This document shows, piece by piece, positions 1 to 12,624 of a stretch of DNA of 64,000 nucleotides. The notes beneath the pieces were generated by a model. The model saw only the letters and a program-made list of their open reading frames with translations, was not told the DNA's origin and ran no database searches. Each line of letters opens with the position of its first letter. Positions within the stretch are counted from its first letter, which is position 1. Source of the stretch: Sabellastarte sp. h YS-2021 (taxonomy: Eukaryota; Annelida; Polychaeta; Sabellida; Sabellidae); contig OZ024938.1 of NCBI GenBank assembly GCA_964017235.1, positions 5,943,454-6,007,453 of the forward strand, written 5' to 3'. A program made the position numbers and the translations under genes.

Positions 1-954
1 GGCTGCTAGGGCTGATGACCAAGTTCTTCTGCTTTGCTTTGTATGTTGCTAAGGAGCTTGACAGCCTCGTTTCTAAATGTTTGATAGTCTTTTGCCTCTA
101 ATCCCTCCGCGTCCGATGCCAGGTAGTTGCAGAGGGCTGTATGTGTTGTTGGCCCCTGCTTTTATCCGAGGAATGAGGACAGCATACTTCTCATCTGTGT
201 GAACTTGTCCATGACCTGTTGGTCAACTGAAGAGTGCCTTGAAGCTGCGGTGGGGCTCATGACTTGTAGAGGCTGTAACACGATGTCTGTTGACCGCATG
301 TTGATCTCTATACTGTCTGTGTCAGTCAAAACTCTGGAGACGTTGTGTGCTGTTGTAGTTGAATCACTCACTCCTCGGGCCAGTGATGTGAAGGCTGACA
401 ACTTGCTGAGCCCCTTACTTTTGATGTGTGACCTCAGGAATCCCGACTTGTCCTGTGTCCAAGCCGGGCTTTCTGTCATCTCCTGTCCAGACTTGTGTCT
501 TTCATACCTTTGCAGAAAGTTTGCAAATCTTGGCGAACTTCTCCCAGAGAAACACCTTGCTTTGTCCTTGAAATGTTTACTAGCCTTGTCATACAACTCA
601 TTGTGGTCATTCACAAAGTCCACAATGGCCTCCTCATCAGAATCAGTGGGATAGATGTTGGTCACATGCCCTTCTTGTATCGTGACTGGGATGGTCCCCC
701 CTGTCCTCCAGCAGCCTCTGATTCAGTGGCACTTCTTTCTGTCCTGGGGGTTTTTTCTGCAACTTCCTCCTCTTGTGAGTGTGATTCCTCCATTCTAACC
801 TCCTCCCTCCTTGACTCCTTCTCCCTCCGTTGCTGTGCCTCTTCCCTCTCTAAGGCCTCCCTCCTCCACTGGATATCTTCCGCTGTGTCCTCCAGCTCAA
901 ATTCAGGAACACTGTCAGTGGGAACTTTCATCTTCTGCCTTTCTTAGGACCCAT
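1..954 (-). pseudogene. Harbinger-type MADF/BESS accessory protein, degenerate copy 1 (runs off the window start)
   Basis: The minus strand encodes a broken relative of the protein at 6384-7918. In order there is an acidic N-terminus (VPTDSVPEFELEDTAEDI), a Glu/Arg-rich coiled stretch, a MADF-like start (TDSDEEAIVDFVNDHNELYD), a Ser/Thr-rich linker, and a BESS-like motif (MDKFTQMRSMLSSFLG) that continues past position 160 into residues resembling CNYLASDAEG and FRNEAVKLLS. The probable ATG at 954 is followed almost at once by a stop, and at least two further frame changes are needed (near 662 and 162). In PIF/Harbinger transposons a Myb/MADF-like protein partners the transposase for DNA binding and nuclear import. 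Assignment to this role rests on the similarity to the second copy, which sits beside a HARBI1 remnant. Confidence 0.75.
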
Positions 955-2417
955 TGTCAAATAATAAGCAGCAGCGACTTTGGAAAAAAACAACATCCTA
1001 AAATATTAAGTCAGCCAACTGCAACTCAAAGTTGCCCTAGATAGTTGTAAAAAACAAAAAATCCTATTCTTGAAACCAGATTCCAAATGATGCACTGCGA
1101 AAGCCAACTCGCCTCATATAGACAGAGATTGCATCAGTAGACAAGCTGTGGGTCGTAAAAATGAAGCCGGCTTGTGCTACACAGTTCCAAGCTTTTCTGT
1201 TGTGTATCCAGCTTTTTGATTATGGGTTTAGGTTTGTCTGTATGTTTTCCAGTCTTGTCTTACTGAAATGTTACCCACTCTATGGCTAAAGACTAGGACA
1301 GTTCCCGTCTTGACTGGAAGTGTCCAAGTCATGTCGGTTATGTTTACGACAGGCCGGTTTGCTTTCAAGTATGGTTGGTTATTGATCACGGACTGTCTGG
1401 AGGTGGATTCCTGGTCATGAAGCAGGACAGGACGGCAACTTTATCAAGACAAGACAGAAAAATACCTAGTTACCTACAGGTCAGATTCAGTGAAACACCC
1501 TCATAAAATTATTTTTCTCAGAGAATTTTTAGTGTGACTGTTGTATGCAGTAAACTGGCTCTTGCTACAAATGTGTCTGCTATTGGCCATAATATTACTT
1601 TCATAAGTATATTAGTATTATGCAACAGATGTGAAACTGAGAAATTGAAATATTACATAAATGAAAGCAAATATTAATATACTACACTGACATGCATTAC
1701 ATGTTCTAGATGCAATAATGTGTCTTGTCAAAAAAACTGTATTGCGATGTGAGATGAGAGATCTATCATCCTCTACAAAGCTTTACTTAACTTAATAATA
1801 TATACTGTTTTATACATGATACAAGGATATATCTTTAAATAATTCTAGTTTATGTGTATTTAACATTGTGTGGTCTTTGCTCTGGGTCAGTTCTTCTCAA
1901 ATAACGTTGCCACCTGCATTAGAACATCTGTAACTGTATTCACTGCAGCCACCACCGCTGAGAGATTTTTACAATTAACACTCTCAACAGAAAAGTAGAC
2001 CAGCTAGATTTACCAAATTTGCAATATATCTTCATTGGGAGTTAACCTTGTGTGGGACTGAAATTAGCCTCATTCTGAAAAACAAGATGCTCCCCCCATG
2101 AAATTATATACGTTTTTTCTGTTGGCTTGTTCTCATAACTAGAAGGTTGAATCTCTTCATAGATGATATGTATAACAAATATACATGTCCTCTACAAGCA
2201 TGCAGACATTTCACGATGAAGCTCTTCATTCAAGGTCATCCAAGGAGTCCCAAAGCACCTCATGTAGCAAACTTTAAAAGGGCCAAGATCTCCCTTATTA
2301 TTGGTCCTTGAGGTTTGGCATATGAAGCCAACCTATAGAAAATCATAGGGTGGAAATTTTCTGATGTGGTCAGATTCGACCCTTGGCCCGTCCTTCAAGG
2401 TCAAACGAGGATAGTCT
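955..2417. other. Non-coding stretch with Harbinger subterminal-like sequence
   Basis: No coding signal is visible. 1130-1460 contains several short motifs of the kind GGCTTGTNNT / GACAGGCCGG that also occur at both ends of the Harbinger copy at 3785-8180, so this is probably the subterminal region of copy 1. 1460-2417 is plain AT-rich sequence in which I recognise nothing. Confidence 0.4.
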
Positions 2418-2868
2418 AACTTAAAAGCTATGTCTGGGACATACATAAATTGCATAAAGGGTGAATTTTACCTGTGTGCAAGCCACAGAGCTTTTCAGTG
2501 TCATGTGACCTCTATATTTCTATTCAACCTATACAATTGGTGATATATATCCTTTGTTCGACACATTTGATCTTAGGAAAAATGCTGTTAATGCAAAAAT
2601 ATCAAAATGAAAACCTTGTACCCAAATAAAAACTTTTGAAGTCTTCTTTTGGGAGGTGTTCTATATATTTATACTTTATTTACAGTCACTTAAATGTGGA
2701 GATAAATTTATTGTGACTATATTTAAGTTTTTTAAAAAAAATATAAGCCCACTCTCAGGTGCGATTAAGTATAAGCCCAACATTTATGCAAACCTGGAGT
2801 GGGCTTCTTTGAGAAATATGCTCAGTCTAAGACTAAGTCCCTTGGTTAAACTAGCTCCTGGAATGCAA
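2418..2868. mobile_element. MITE of the TTAAGTCC / GATTTCAC family, decayed copy
   Basis: The interior (GTGTCATGTGACC near 2500, GGGAGGTGTTCTATATATTT near 2650, AAGCCCACTC near 2745) is collinear with the better-preserved copy at 46840-47308. The right end carries AAGTCCCTTGGTTAAAC instead of the intact terminal repeat. The left terminus is not clear. It is non-coding. Confidence 0.6.
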
Positions 2869-3153
2869 AAAAACACAAGATAGATTTTATTTGGCTTTGA
2901 AATTTGGCTGAGGTTTAAATTAAAATAAAGAATGAATTTTAACTTGGTTAACCAGAATAACTGATGCAGAAACCGTGATTTACAAACTGCATCTCTTGAC
3001 TGGTCAAAAGTCAATATAAGGTTCTGGTTAATGTAGAAACTGTTTTATCATCAACTTATAGGAAATCGTGGGCTAGGAATCTTCTGATGTAGTCGGGTTT
3101 GACCTTGACCTTCGATGTCATTAACATTAAAATAAAAAATAATACCTGCATGT

Positions 3154-3680
3154 TCACCAATCACCATATTGAGAAGAGTGGTTTATAGTGAAAACAGTCA
3201 GGTCCAAAACAGAACCTTTTGGAATTCCAAACAACAGTTCAGACAAATTGCAACCAATTTTTATAGACGGATAATGCTCAGTTAAATAGGAAGTGAACGA
3301 TTTGAGAACAGAACCAGTAACTGTAAACCATTTTGAAGACAACTGGGAAGAGTGGAATGATCAATAGAGTCAAAGGCAGTAGATTGGTCAAGCAATACTA
3401 AGACAGTAGGTACACTTGACCTCTTCACAAGAATAAGTGAACTTCATTTTTTACTGGAATGAAGAGCTGTCTCAATAGAACGGTTTTGCAGGCAGTCTGC
3501 TATGAGCTCGAGTTGTTGTCTAAATCACGGATGTGGATTGGTTCTAATAACTGTTTAGCAACCGCACATTCAACTAGCTTTGATCTGAAACTAAGGCCAG
3601 ATACAGGATGGTAGTCAGCCACAGTGAACTGTTAACCAACTTTGTGAATAATGGTGGTTTAATTTTACTGCATTCTATGA
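3154..3680 (-). pseudogene. Non-LTR retrotransposon reverse transcriptase fragment (CR1/L2-like)
   Basis: Reading the minus strand across several stops and frameshifts gives recognisable RT pieces: a counterpart of the YRPVSGLSF...SKLVEC block (around 3560-3610), NEVHLFL (near 3440), and a WFT..GSVLKSFTSYLTEHYPSIKI...LLFGIPKGSVL segment (3154-3342). The same blocks are better preserved at 54451-54890, so both belong to one LINE family. There is no intact ORF, endonuclease domain or 3' end here. The clade assignment is from motif resemblance only. Confidence 0.75.
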
Positions 3681-3794
3681 AGAACGGTTGGCAATGGTTC
3701 TAGCAAACAGGATTTTGTTGAAGAGTCTCCATCTTCGGTAAAGGCAGTAATTTTGGGGGTTGGAGAGAGGATAAATATTACTTTTAAGGGGCCG

Positions 3795-3870
3795 TTCCAC
3801 TTGAGCCGACGCTACAACCGACCCTACGACTCTAGGGTCGGTTGCAAAAGTCGTAGGGTCATGGGAAAAA
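3795..3870. repeat. Inverted CCGACCCTACGAC palindromes at the Harbinger left edge
   Basis: CGACCCTACGACTCTAGGGTCG is followed by TCGTAGGGTC, forming overlapping inverted repeats next to GGGGCCGTTCC. They may belong to the left terminus of the Harbinger copy, or be a separate small palindromic repeat, because no partner is seen on the right side. Confidence 0.4.
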
Positions 3871-4207
3871 CGGCGCAAAAATGCTGAGTCGGTTTAAAAT
3901 TTCCCGACAGGACAGTATAGTTACAAACAGGCTGTGATGACCTAAATGACAAGATGTAGGGTCGGGGACGTTTTTTACATGACCAGTCGTGGAACTACTA
4001 TGACAAGCCTTAAACCCATAACCAACAAGCTGCAAAACAAACAGACAAGCCGTAAAGACAGACAGGCCGGGAGCATGTTCCCGACCCATGCCGACAGGGC
4101 TTATTGTTTTTCAGGGTTCGGTAACCAAAGTCAGATCCAGAATCATTATTTCTGCAACACTTTATAAACCCCTGTAACCAGGAAACTGTCACTCATTTCA
4201 CGCTTCA

Positions 4208-5250
4208 GTGATGACAGGGACACATCAAGAGGAACTCTTTGAGAAGATTAGGTTACTTTGGTTTTTTATTGAGCTGAAAATGTTGTTATTTTTCAGCATT
4301 TCAAGACACAGAAGACAGCAGAACCCAGCCCTGCCGATCCAGAACCACCACCACGACCACAGCCAGAACCACACAGAAGGAGGAGGAAGCCACAGAATCC
4401 AGGGGGTTATGCCCTGGCTACTGCAGAGGGAGGACAGGGGATGCTACAGAACACTCTTGGACGAGCTAATCACAACTGACATACCAGGCTACAGGAATTT
4501 CACCCGGATGGAACCAGCCTTTGATTTGATAGAGGAAAGAATTAACCCCCACCTCAGGAAGTCAGAAACAAACTTCAGGAAGCCATTACCGGTGGGACTA
4601 AAACTAGCTGTTACACTAAGACATTTATCCACAGGAGAAAGCTACACTTCACTGCAGTACAAATGGAGGGTTGGAAGAACCACCATCATCAAATTTGTAC
4701 CCCAGGTCTGCATGATCTTACATGAATTCCAGAAAATACCTGATTTGTCCAACAGTGCCAGAAGACAGGAAGTCAATAGAAGAGAAGTTCAGAAATAGAT
4801 TGAATGTCCCCCATGCAGTTGGTGCATTAGATGGCAAGCACATAACTATCGAGAAGCCATGGAAGTCAGGCAGTGAATATTTCAACTACAAGGGTTACTT
4901 CTCCCTGGTACTGTTAGCCTTGGTGGACGCTGAATACAAATTTCTGTGGGTCAATGTGGGGGCCAGTGGTTCTTCATCGGATGCTCAGATCTTCAACTGC
5001 AGCAAACTGAAAAGAAGAATTGAGAATGGCACCTTGGGACTTCCACCACCCGAACCACTGGGACCTGGAGGGCCAGGTCTACACTACTTCCGGTTGGGGG
5101 ACAACGCCTTTGCCCTCATGCCATGGTTGGTCAAGCCATACAGTAGAAGACAACCATGGAGCAGAGGACAAAGGTGGTTAGAGACATTGTGTTAACATGT
5201 GTGTGGTTTTACATAACATGTTGAGAAGCCATCAGGGAGGAGCAGAATGA
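4208..5250 (+). pseudogene. HARBI1-like DDE transposase/nuclease, frameshifted and internally deleted
   Basis: The first part (4208-4798) carries the typical N-terminal block of HARBI1-like transposases (PWLLQRED, TLLDEL, YRNFTRM, KLAVTLRHLSTGESYTSL). A frame change near 4730-4760 leads into the second part (4722-5195) with NVPHAVGALDGKHI, the NYKGYFSLVLLALVDAEYKF block that contains the catalytic D, and GDNAFALMPWLVKPYSRR. After that the sequence jumps directly to a C-terminal block (VVRDIVLTCVVLHNML, in a shifted frame at 5170-5225), so the region expected to hold the last catalytic acidic residue is deleted. It cannot encode an active DDE enzyme. The upstream Pro/Arg/His-rich stretch (4300-4400) is compatible with the basic N-terminus of the family. 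Confidence 0.88.
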
Positions 5251-5259
5251 CCAGGGGGA

Positions 5260-6240
5260 GCAGGGACAAGATGAAAATGTCAGAAATTCATCGAGGGAGG
5301 CAAAACGTCAAAATAATCTACTCAAACACTATTTTAACAACCTTGGGGCACTGGTTGGGCAGGGGGACCGATTTTTTTTTAATAACTGAGGGAGAAGAAG
5401 TTGTCACCACTAAACAATCAGTCCTTTTTAGGATTACCCAAAAGTTCCAAGAACTTTTGCTGAAAAAGTGTTGCCAAAATTAAGATTCAAACTCAAGTCC
5501 TCCAAAATCTAAGTCTGACATGTAAATGTACACAATAAAGAAATATTCCCCACACAAAAACATTTCAGAGATAAAATAAGAAAGAAAAAAGTATTAAAAG
5601 AAAAACTACCCCCCCCCCCCAAAAAAAAAAAATATTGAAAAATAAAAGCAAAAGAAAAATTAGAAAACCAAAAAAATATATAAAAAAAAATAAAAATATA
5701 TACCCCCAAAAAATAACTTACAAAATAGTAGAAAAAAACAACAGTTTCCAAATAAATTTTAGCCCCCAAATACCTAAAAGAGAAACAACTTTGAGGAAAT
5801 ATTTTATCCCAAGAATTAAAAAAAGAAATGTAATGAAATTTGCAAGACAAAATTATACAGGTTTGCAGTCCAAGTTTAATATTTTTTTTAATTCAGTTTG
5901 TCAGTCTGTTAGTCACTCCATTGCCACTCATATATTTGAATATTTTGTTAGGCCTCACATATGTTTGTCTGTAAGTCCCTCGACACATAGAAAACATGTT
6001 ACTTGTGTGGATGTTGCATTTTTTGCAAGTTAGATTTTGGGTGGGAGGGCCGTGGGTTTGAGTCTGGATCTTTGTTTTGGGGGTGGGGGAAGTGTATTTT
6101 TCAAATTTAGTTTTGTTGAGGGTTTGGGGAGGTTTTACTTTGAATTCTTAGGGGATCATTTTTATTAAGGGGATTTTTTTATTATTTTTTTCTCTGTTTT
6201 ATGTTGGAAGTTTAATAATATTTGTTTAACATTCACTCAT
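5260..6240. other. Low-complexity A/T-rich intergenic part of the Harbinger element
   Basis: The stretch is dominated by poly(A)/poly(C)/poly(T) runs (for example C10 then A11 at 5609-5630). Apparent ORFs here are Lys- or Phe-rich translations of homopolymers. I see no gene. Confidence 0.6.
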
Positions 6241-6383
6241 TCATTCACACAATTTTTTTTCGTGAATTTGGGGGAAGTGTTGGACAGTGTGCTTTTTTTT
6301 GTTTTGGGGAAACAACAGCTGAATAATTTTTTTTAAGATTTGGGTGGCCCTTAAAAGGGCCGGGTTGGTGCGACTTGTGCTGG

Positions 6384-7918
6384 CTAATCCACTGATTTGG
6401 GCTGACTCTGCTCACTGGACTGGCTGGGAGGTCTTGACTGTTTATGATGAGTGGAAGATGGCACTGGTGACAGTGCTGGTTGAAGTTGAGAGGGTGAAAA
6501 TGGTTGTGGTGTGTCCATCTGCTGATACTGTAGAACACTTGGGATGGCACCAAAGAGGCTGGATAATCCTGAAGTGTTATGTTGATTGTCTTCCTGTTGT
6601 CCTGATCCAATGGAAGGCGGGTTAGCTGGCTTTGCCAGACTCAGAGTGAACATGAGCTGTCTGAAAGTCCCAGGCTGTTGGTCATCCACAACTAAGAAAG
6701 ATGCTGGTTGTGCTGATGCTGATGCTGGAAGTGGTGTGCTGTACTTTGGCAATCACTGTAGCAGGCTGCGTTGTGGCTATCTGAGAAGGCTGCACAATTG
6801 GTATGGAGACTGGTTGAGTATCCGGTATGGTGAGTATGTATTCTCGTCCTGCGGTGGCATGTGTTGCTTCTGGAACTTGAAATGTGGTGACCTGTTGACT
6901 CATAGTGACCTGTCTCTTGCGTTTTTCAGCCTTGTACTGTATTTCACTCAGAAACTTCACTGTCTCATTCCTGAAGTTAAGAAAGTCTCTATCTTCAAGG
7001 AGTTCAATCTCGGAGTGGAGATAATTGCAGAACGACTGTCTTTCACTTGGAGTGGGGTCTTGACGTGCACCGAGAAAAGTTGACATCATGGACCTCATCT
7101 GTTGGAACTGGTCTAACACTGGATCCTGAGGAGTTGACGTGGCAACTGTAGCTGGTTGACGCAAAGGGCTGGTGCGTGACAGATGATGAGTAACATTTGA
7201 TGCCATGCTGATTTTTATTTCAGATTCAGTCTCTCTTGAAGTATCAGAAACTGAAGCTATGGCTGCTGAAGGTCGCAGTGGTGATTTGAATCCAGAAGAC
7301 TTGGACACTCCCTTCCTTCTGATGTGACCTCATAGAAAGCTGAAACCGTCCTTCAACCGGGTCCGTCTCTCGGTGTTCTTGGCTGCAGCTTGGCATGACT
7401 TGATCTGTGTGAGCTTGCCATATCTGGTGCATTGAGTCTCGAACCACTCCTTCACAGTACTGACAGGTAAAATCCTGGAAGCTGCAACAGTTTCCCAAAG
7501 TCTTTCTTTCCCCTGCTTGTCTTTGAACTTCTTATGAGTCTTGTCAAATAGCTCCTCATGCTGTTTCATGAAATCAACGATGGCTTCCTCATCTGAATCG
7601 CTGAGAAAGATCGATTTCATCTGTCCTTTCTTCTGTCTGGATTGTGTGCATTCTGGATCTGTATCTGTATCAGTCGTTGATCTCTTTTCTCCTCTATCCT
7701 GTGTCTCCTCTGTTTCTTCTGTCACCTCTATCGTCTCTGTTTCCAGTCTTTCTCTCTCTCTCTCCTCCATCTCTCTCCCCTCTCTCTCCTCCATCTCTCT
7801 CCTCTCCCTCCTCTCTCTTCCTTCTTCTTCTCTCTATATCCTCAGCTGTATCTCCTAACTCAAACTGTGGTTGAGTATCAGTAGGTACTTCAATCTTTCT
7901 CCTACTGCTCCTTGGCAT
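6384..7918 (-). pseudogene. Harbinger accessory MADF/BESS-domain protein, copy 2
   Basis: Start is the ATG at 7918 (MPRSSRRKIEVPTDTQPQFE). An Arg/Glu/Gly-rich low-complexity stretch (7700-7830) follows and contains a frame change. Then comes a MADF domain beginning SDSDEEAIVDFMKQHEELFD and ending near WFETQCTRYGKLTQ (7420-7600), a stop at about 7330, and then in the same frame a BESS-like motif (LDQFQQMRSMMSTFLG) with a FRNETVKFLSEIQ helix (about 6930-7130). The tail is Gln/Pro/Ser-rich (6384-6752, another frame). MADF and BESS pairs are known from DNA-binding adaptor proteins, and Harbinger elements use a Myb/MADF partner of the transposase. Two frame changes and one stop make it non-functional as read. 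Confidence 0.8.
7735..7835. repeat. CT-rich (TCTCTC) low-complexity tract inside the MADF gene
   Basis: CTCTC/CCTCC/TCTCTCC repeats encode the Glu/Arg-rich part on the minus strand. Slippage in this tract explains the frame change between the two ORFs that meet here. Confidence 0.7.
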
Positions 7919-8180
7919 GCTGATCAATTATATGTACAGCTTGTTAAAAAACAAACTTAAAACTCAAAAGTGAAACCTCATAGAACAGATTTCACTCCCA
8001 ACCAGTCCAGCCTTTTTATAGCCACCGATTTGGAAACTGACAGGCCATAAAGGGATAAAATATTGCAGGCCTGTCAGTTACAGTTCCCGGCTTGTCTGTT
8101 AGTATAACAGGCCTGTCGGTTATTGTTTGCGGCTTCTCTGTTTCACTTCCCAGCCTGTCAGTTGTACATTTTCCCGACTC

Positions 8181-11100
8181 TGGGACCCTGGTCAAATTAG
8201 TCCCAAAAACATAATACCCTGGTCAAATCAACCCCAATGCTTTTAAAATAGGTGTCTAGATGTTAAATCCATCTTTATATCGTATATAGATCTATTTTAT
8301 AGATACAAGAATAATCACTTATTTCCTAAACCGTTTCGGACAGTGTTAATAAACCTAGACTGAAGGGCAAATGTTTTAGGTTTGACAATCCATTGAAATT
8401 CCCAACGTATAGTCAAATCATCAGCACTAATTATTGAACCGCCTTTACAACACCATAAGCTAGATTTAAAAGTTTTATTTCTTGAAGAAATCATTCAGCT
8501 CCCGGAAGTAAAAAAACTTGTTTTAGACTCCATTTTTAGACTTTATTTTTAGTAATTGGAGCAATTTGTTAATTTCTTGTTAGTGACTTTTGGGCTGAGT
8601 TCACATAGGTTTAAGTTTAAGGTGGGCAAAGTGACGAGAACCAAGTTTATAGTCGGCCGATTTTCCAAGGGCCATTTTGATAAGGGGTCGATCTGTGCAT
8701 TTCCCTTTCAAATGATGTCAACCATTTTCCTGTTTTCTCCATACTATTGTCTAGTTCAATTTCACCTCTCTTTTCATCTTTTTCCCAATAGAACGTGAAA
8801 GCTTTTCACAGCAGTGTTGGCATTAAGTTTTAGTTATTGTCATTTTCTTTATCTAATATATACCACAGAGATTGGATTTCACTTCTTTCCTGATAACTGG
8901 GGCAGACCACACACAAACCAAGACAAGCCCAAGATTGCCAAAGTAGTTGTGACTCTATTAACAACAATAAATTCCCCAAATTGACTAAAACCGGTCCAAT
9001 CATCACAATGTAACGTAGCCAGCCACTTAGTGATAACATTCAACATGTAGTTTGTGCATCTCCACAGCTTCTGAAAATATCTCTCTGTATAAAGCCAACA
9101 CTGAACGCATCAAATATTCAGCAGTTTCCTATTATGATCCCAGACTGTAGAAAAGGTGGATTTAAATACCAAGCTATATAGAAAGTATCTTTTGACTCAT
9201 CTCTTTAAACAAAGTCACCCCTACACTTACCGCCTTTGATTATTTACCTAGAATGTAGCACCACAATGACTTTTTCTCATCATTGTGTTAGTTTGGCATC
9301 TACCCACTTTTCCCTGTGTGGAAGACATTGGGCCTGAAAAGCAGCAGATTTTACTGCGAATTAAAGCAACTTTTCTGTACATGATTGGAAAACTAGGATT
9401 AGCAACTTCGAATCTGAGGCCATCTTGGACAAGAGGAAGGAAACATGTCTGATGAAATCTGGAAAAGTGATGAAATTGACAATGACCATCAGTGACTGGG
9501 GACGTTGGTGCAGTGGAAACAAGCATTTAAAGTGGTTTGAGTAGATCATTGTTCATCTAGTACCGTATTTAATCTTAATACAAGGAAATGAAGACCATGT
9601 CATTCTTCTGTCCAGCAAATACGGGACCTTTTCTTTGGAAGTGAAAACAAACTTTCTTTGTGACATAGTAACCACGAAGTTACAAAAATTAATTTATGGG
9701 CGTACCGTATATTAAGAAATGTATATTGTAAGAATTATTTCTGTAAATCGAGGATTAAATTTGGGAACAAACTAATTAGTTTTGTTTTACCTTACCTATG
9801 TAAGTAGGTCACTTATGACGTGTTACCGGACAGAAAAATACATTAGTCTGTATTCCCCTAATTCTTTTCAATTCTTGAATATGGAGTTGTTTATTTGTTA
9901 TTAAAATTAAATTTTGGTGGAAGAATGTAAAGTAACCCTTTTGGAGCGTACCTATAAATTTGAACACTCAAAAACATACATAAGACACACTCTAGTAAAT
10001 TTCTTAAAATGTGTTCAGATAAATGTCCAACAGATATACATCCACATACATGTTCTCTGTATCTTGTTTATGTGGATGTGTTGACATCTAATAAGTTAAA
10101 TTTTAAATATTTCACGGTGTTATATTGAAATAACTTGATCCTATTTTTGGAGGGGGGGGGGGGTGACGAAAGGATATAGATGATGGAAGCTTAACATGAA
10201 CATAGTGTTAATAAAACCTTATTATAGATGCAGTAAAAAAACTCTCTTTCAAACAAATGAATCACATGATTCATGCGTTTTGCATCCCTACAAAATGGCA
10301 CAGAAAAAAAATTACCTCTTTATGGTGCAGTCACACTGCTATGGGAAAGTGGCTAAAATAGGGCATCTCCAGTTAAATGGAGCACCCAAATACGGTGGGA
10401 CACTGGGCAAAATGAAATAAACCAATCTACCACTTTCTTAATCTTAAGATCATGTAATATCACACATATATTATCAGAAGAGCCCGTCAGATTGAGGCAT
10501 TCTAAAATACTGCATAAATATAGATTTTCACTTGACATTGATTTTAGCTAATTTAGCTGATCAGTTTGGATAGTGAAAGTTAATTTCTAGTTCGGAAGAC
10601 ATTTTTTCTGAGAATAGAAAGTACTATTTATCTTTTGATCAATAAAAGAATGACATAATTACAGTTCTAATATGATATAATGTACCATTGAAAATAAATA
10701 AACTGGACCCTCATTGGACCAAAGACATGAACAATTAAATCATTATAACACAATCAATGATTTGATTATGTAATTTATGCTACTTAATATGTATAATGTA
10801 GAGTGCCACACAAAACAGGCATTTTCAGCACTTAAGCTGACTCTTGGGTAGTGCTAAAACAAAACCCATAAAATTCATCCTGCACAGTTGCTTCCTTGGA
10901 CAAGTAGTTGTTGCTGTGAGCACTATCTTATCTTCTCATTTCTATCCCCCCCCCACCCCCTTAGTTCCTTATCTTCTGTATATAGCCGTCTGTGCTGTCA
11001 CCTTTTGTGTACAAAAAGTAGAGAATATTATTAAGTATGAAAACCATTTCTGGAGAGTTGATCGGACCCAAATCACGAATGAAGAGGTTTGAACCTCAGG

Positions 11101-12569
11101 TAGGCTCCACCTGTTTGAAAAATTATGAACCAGATCCAAGGTAGAGGTATGCACATCGACAGACAGACAAGCAGACCTAATAACAATATCTCACCCTTCC
11201 TCTTTGGGGAGTGCATTAAATAAATATGGTAAAAAATAGTTGATAGTTGATTATCATTGGCAACACTGGTGCATTATCCAGAACGGACCAAACATTCAAA
11301 AGCTTCCCTTACATCCCATTGTATGTGTATATACACTTAAGTCTGATACAAATATTGTTGAAAAATATGAAAATAGCCTGGTAGTGGGGTAGTAGAGATT
11401 TGCATGTGCAAAGAAGGTGTATTCTCCCAACAAGAGTGTCACTACTTGAATATCAAAGAACAGTCTGCGACTAGCTACAGGCCCCACAGTGGTTTAATAT
11501 ACATGCAAGGTACACATGAGTGTATTATACTGCACATGAATGGGGAGCACTTGCAACACTAGCAAGAAAAATGCACATGCCCAAGCCTCTCATATATTTC
11601 CCTTGAGACAAGGATGCATTTGTAGCCTTACTGCGTACACACACAGAACAATGTGTATGCCAATTTTCATTACGGGGTCTGTGCAACCTTGACATTCTGT
11701 TATAATATCGCATGTGTAGCTTTAGTGTCCCTTGCAAATTAGCAGACTTTCTCTGTAACTAGGACGTACGTGCATGTGCGACAGGATGTAAGAGAGGCTT
11801 AAGGTGGAGGTGCCAGCAGCCCAAGTTTGTACCAATTTTGGTACAAAATTGGAAATTATATTAACATATCTTAAAATCACTGTAAAAGGTTTACCTTTTT
11901 ATGGGTAAAGTAAATTTAAAACTTTTGTTTGTATCCATGCATATTTGGATCATAACTAAATTAAATTACACCTAAAACAAACACAAATAATGATAAATGT
12001 ACAAGTTATGAAACGCCATGATGGCCAGTATTGAAACAGAGGCTTCAATTGAGACAAAAAAAAACAATTGTGTATCCATCACAAGTGGATACTTTGTGGC
12101 ACCTTCTTTGAGAAACTTTGAAAATTTGTTGTCACCAAATTCAACAGAAGTAAATCATAAATTTATGTTAATCTTGTATGTCTCCTCTGTCACAAAATAT
12201 AAAAGAAAATATCTCTCCTTTTGAAACAGTTTTATTTCAATCTTTGGCCAGATAAATAACAGAATGTTTCAAAATGCAAACAGAGGAAACCCTTTAGATA
12301 ACATCTGAAACTGAAAGGTTTTTTTTCTGCTAGACACAGGTAAAACTGCCTATTATGGAAAATCAATATGAAGTCTGAGGCATCAAGACCTATGCTACAG
12401 TCACAAGACAGAGACTTCTAAATTGGCAGACAGTGTTAGAAAGCTAGAAGTGAGGAACATACTAACCTTACGAGAAGCATTGAGGCTTGTTTTCAAAAGG
12501 GCATCAACAGGTTTACAAGGAAGTGTTATGCAAATTTGCATTCTAAGGAGTGGCTTGCTATATTAAAAT
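8181..12569. other. Long non-coding stretch upstream of the gene
   Basis: I find no convincing gene. Short features are a G10 run at 10152-10161 and a C9 run near 10946. A weak LINE-tail-like phrase lies at 9150-9215 (LLTHLFKQSH on the plus strand). The ORFs of 60-90 codons here have no domain-like composition. Confidence 0.45.
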
Positions 12570-12590
12570 CTAGATCTACATAAATAGATC

Positions 12591-12624
<34 letters not shown>

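Larger units (their letters stand above)
3785..8180. mobile_element. PIF/Harbinger-like DNA transposon, degenerate
   Basis: A transposase remnant on the plus strand (4208-5250) and a MADF/BESS protein remnant on the minus strand (7918-6384) are arranged convergently, as in two-gene PIF/Harbinger elements. Short motifs such as AACAGACAAGCCG and GACAGGCC recur in inverted orientation near both outer edges (3900-4100 and 8040-8170), consistent with subterminal transposase-binding repeats. I could not identify matching terminal inverted repeats or a target duplication, so the limits are approximate. The stretch 5260-6240 between the genes is low-complexity AT-rich DNA. Confidence 0.7.

Noticed and set aside
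495-947. Plus-strand ORF of 150 codons
   Set aside because: Antisense of the Harbinger accessory protein; Ser/Cys-rich reverse reading of the Glu-rich region.
5509-6033. Overlapping 113- and 132-codon ORFs
   Set aside because: Lys/Asn- or Phe-rich translations of poly(A)/poly(T) tracts.
7541-7874. Ser/Leu-rich plus-strand ORFs
   Set aside because: Antisense shadow of the Glu/Arg-rich part of the MADF protein.
9150-9215. LINE C-terminal phrase LLTHLFKQSH
   Set aside because: Too short and without neighbouring LINE motifs; kept only as a weak remark.
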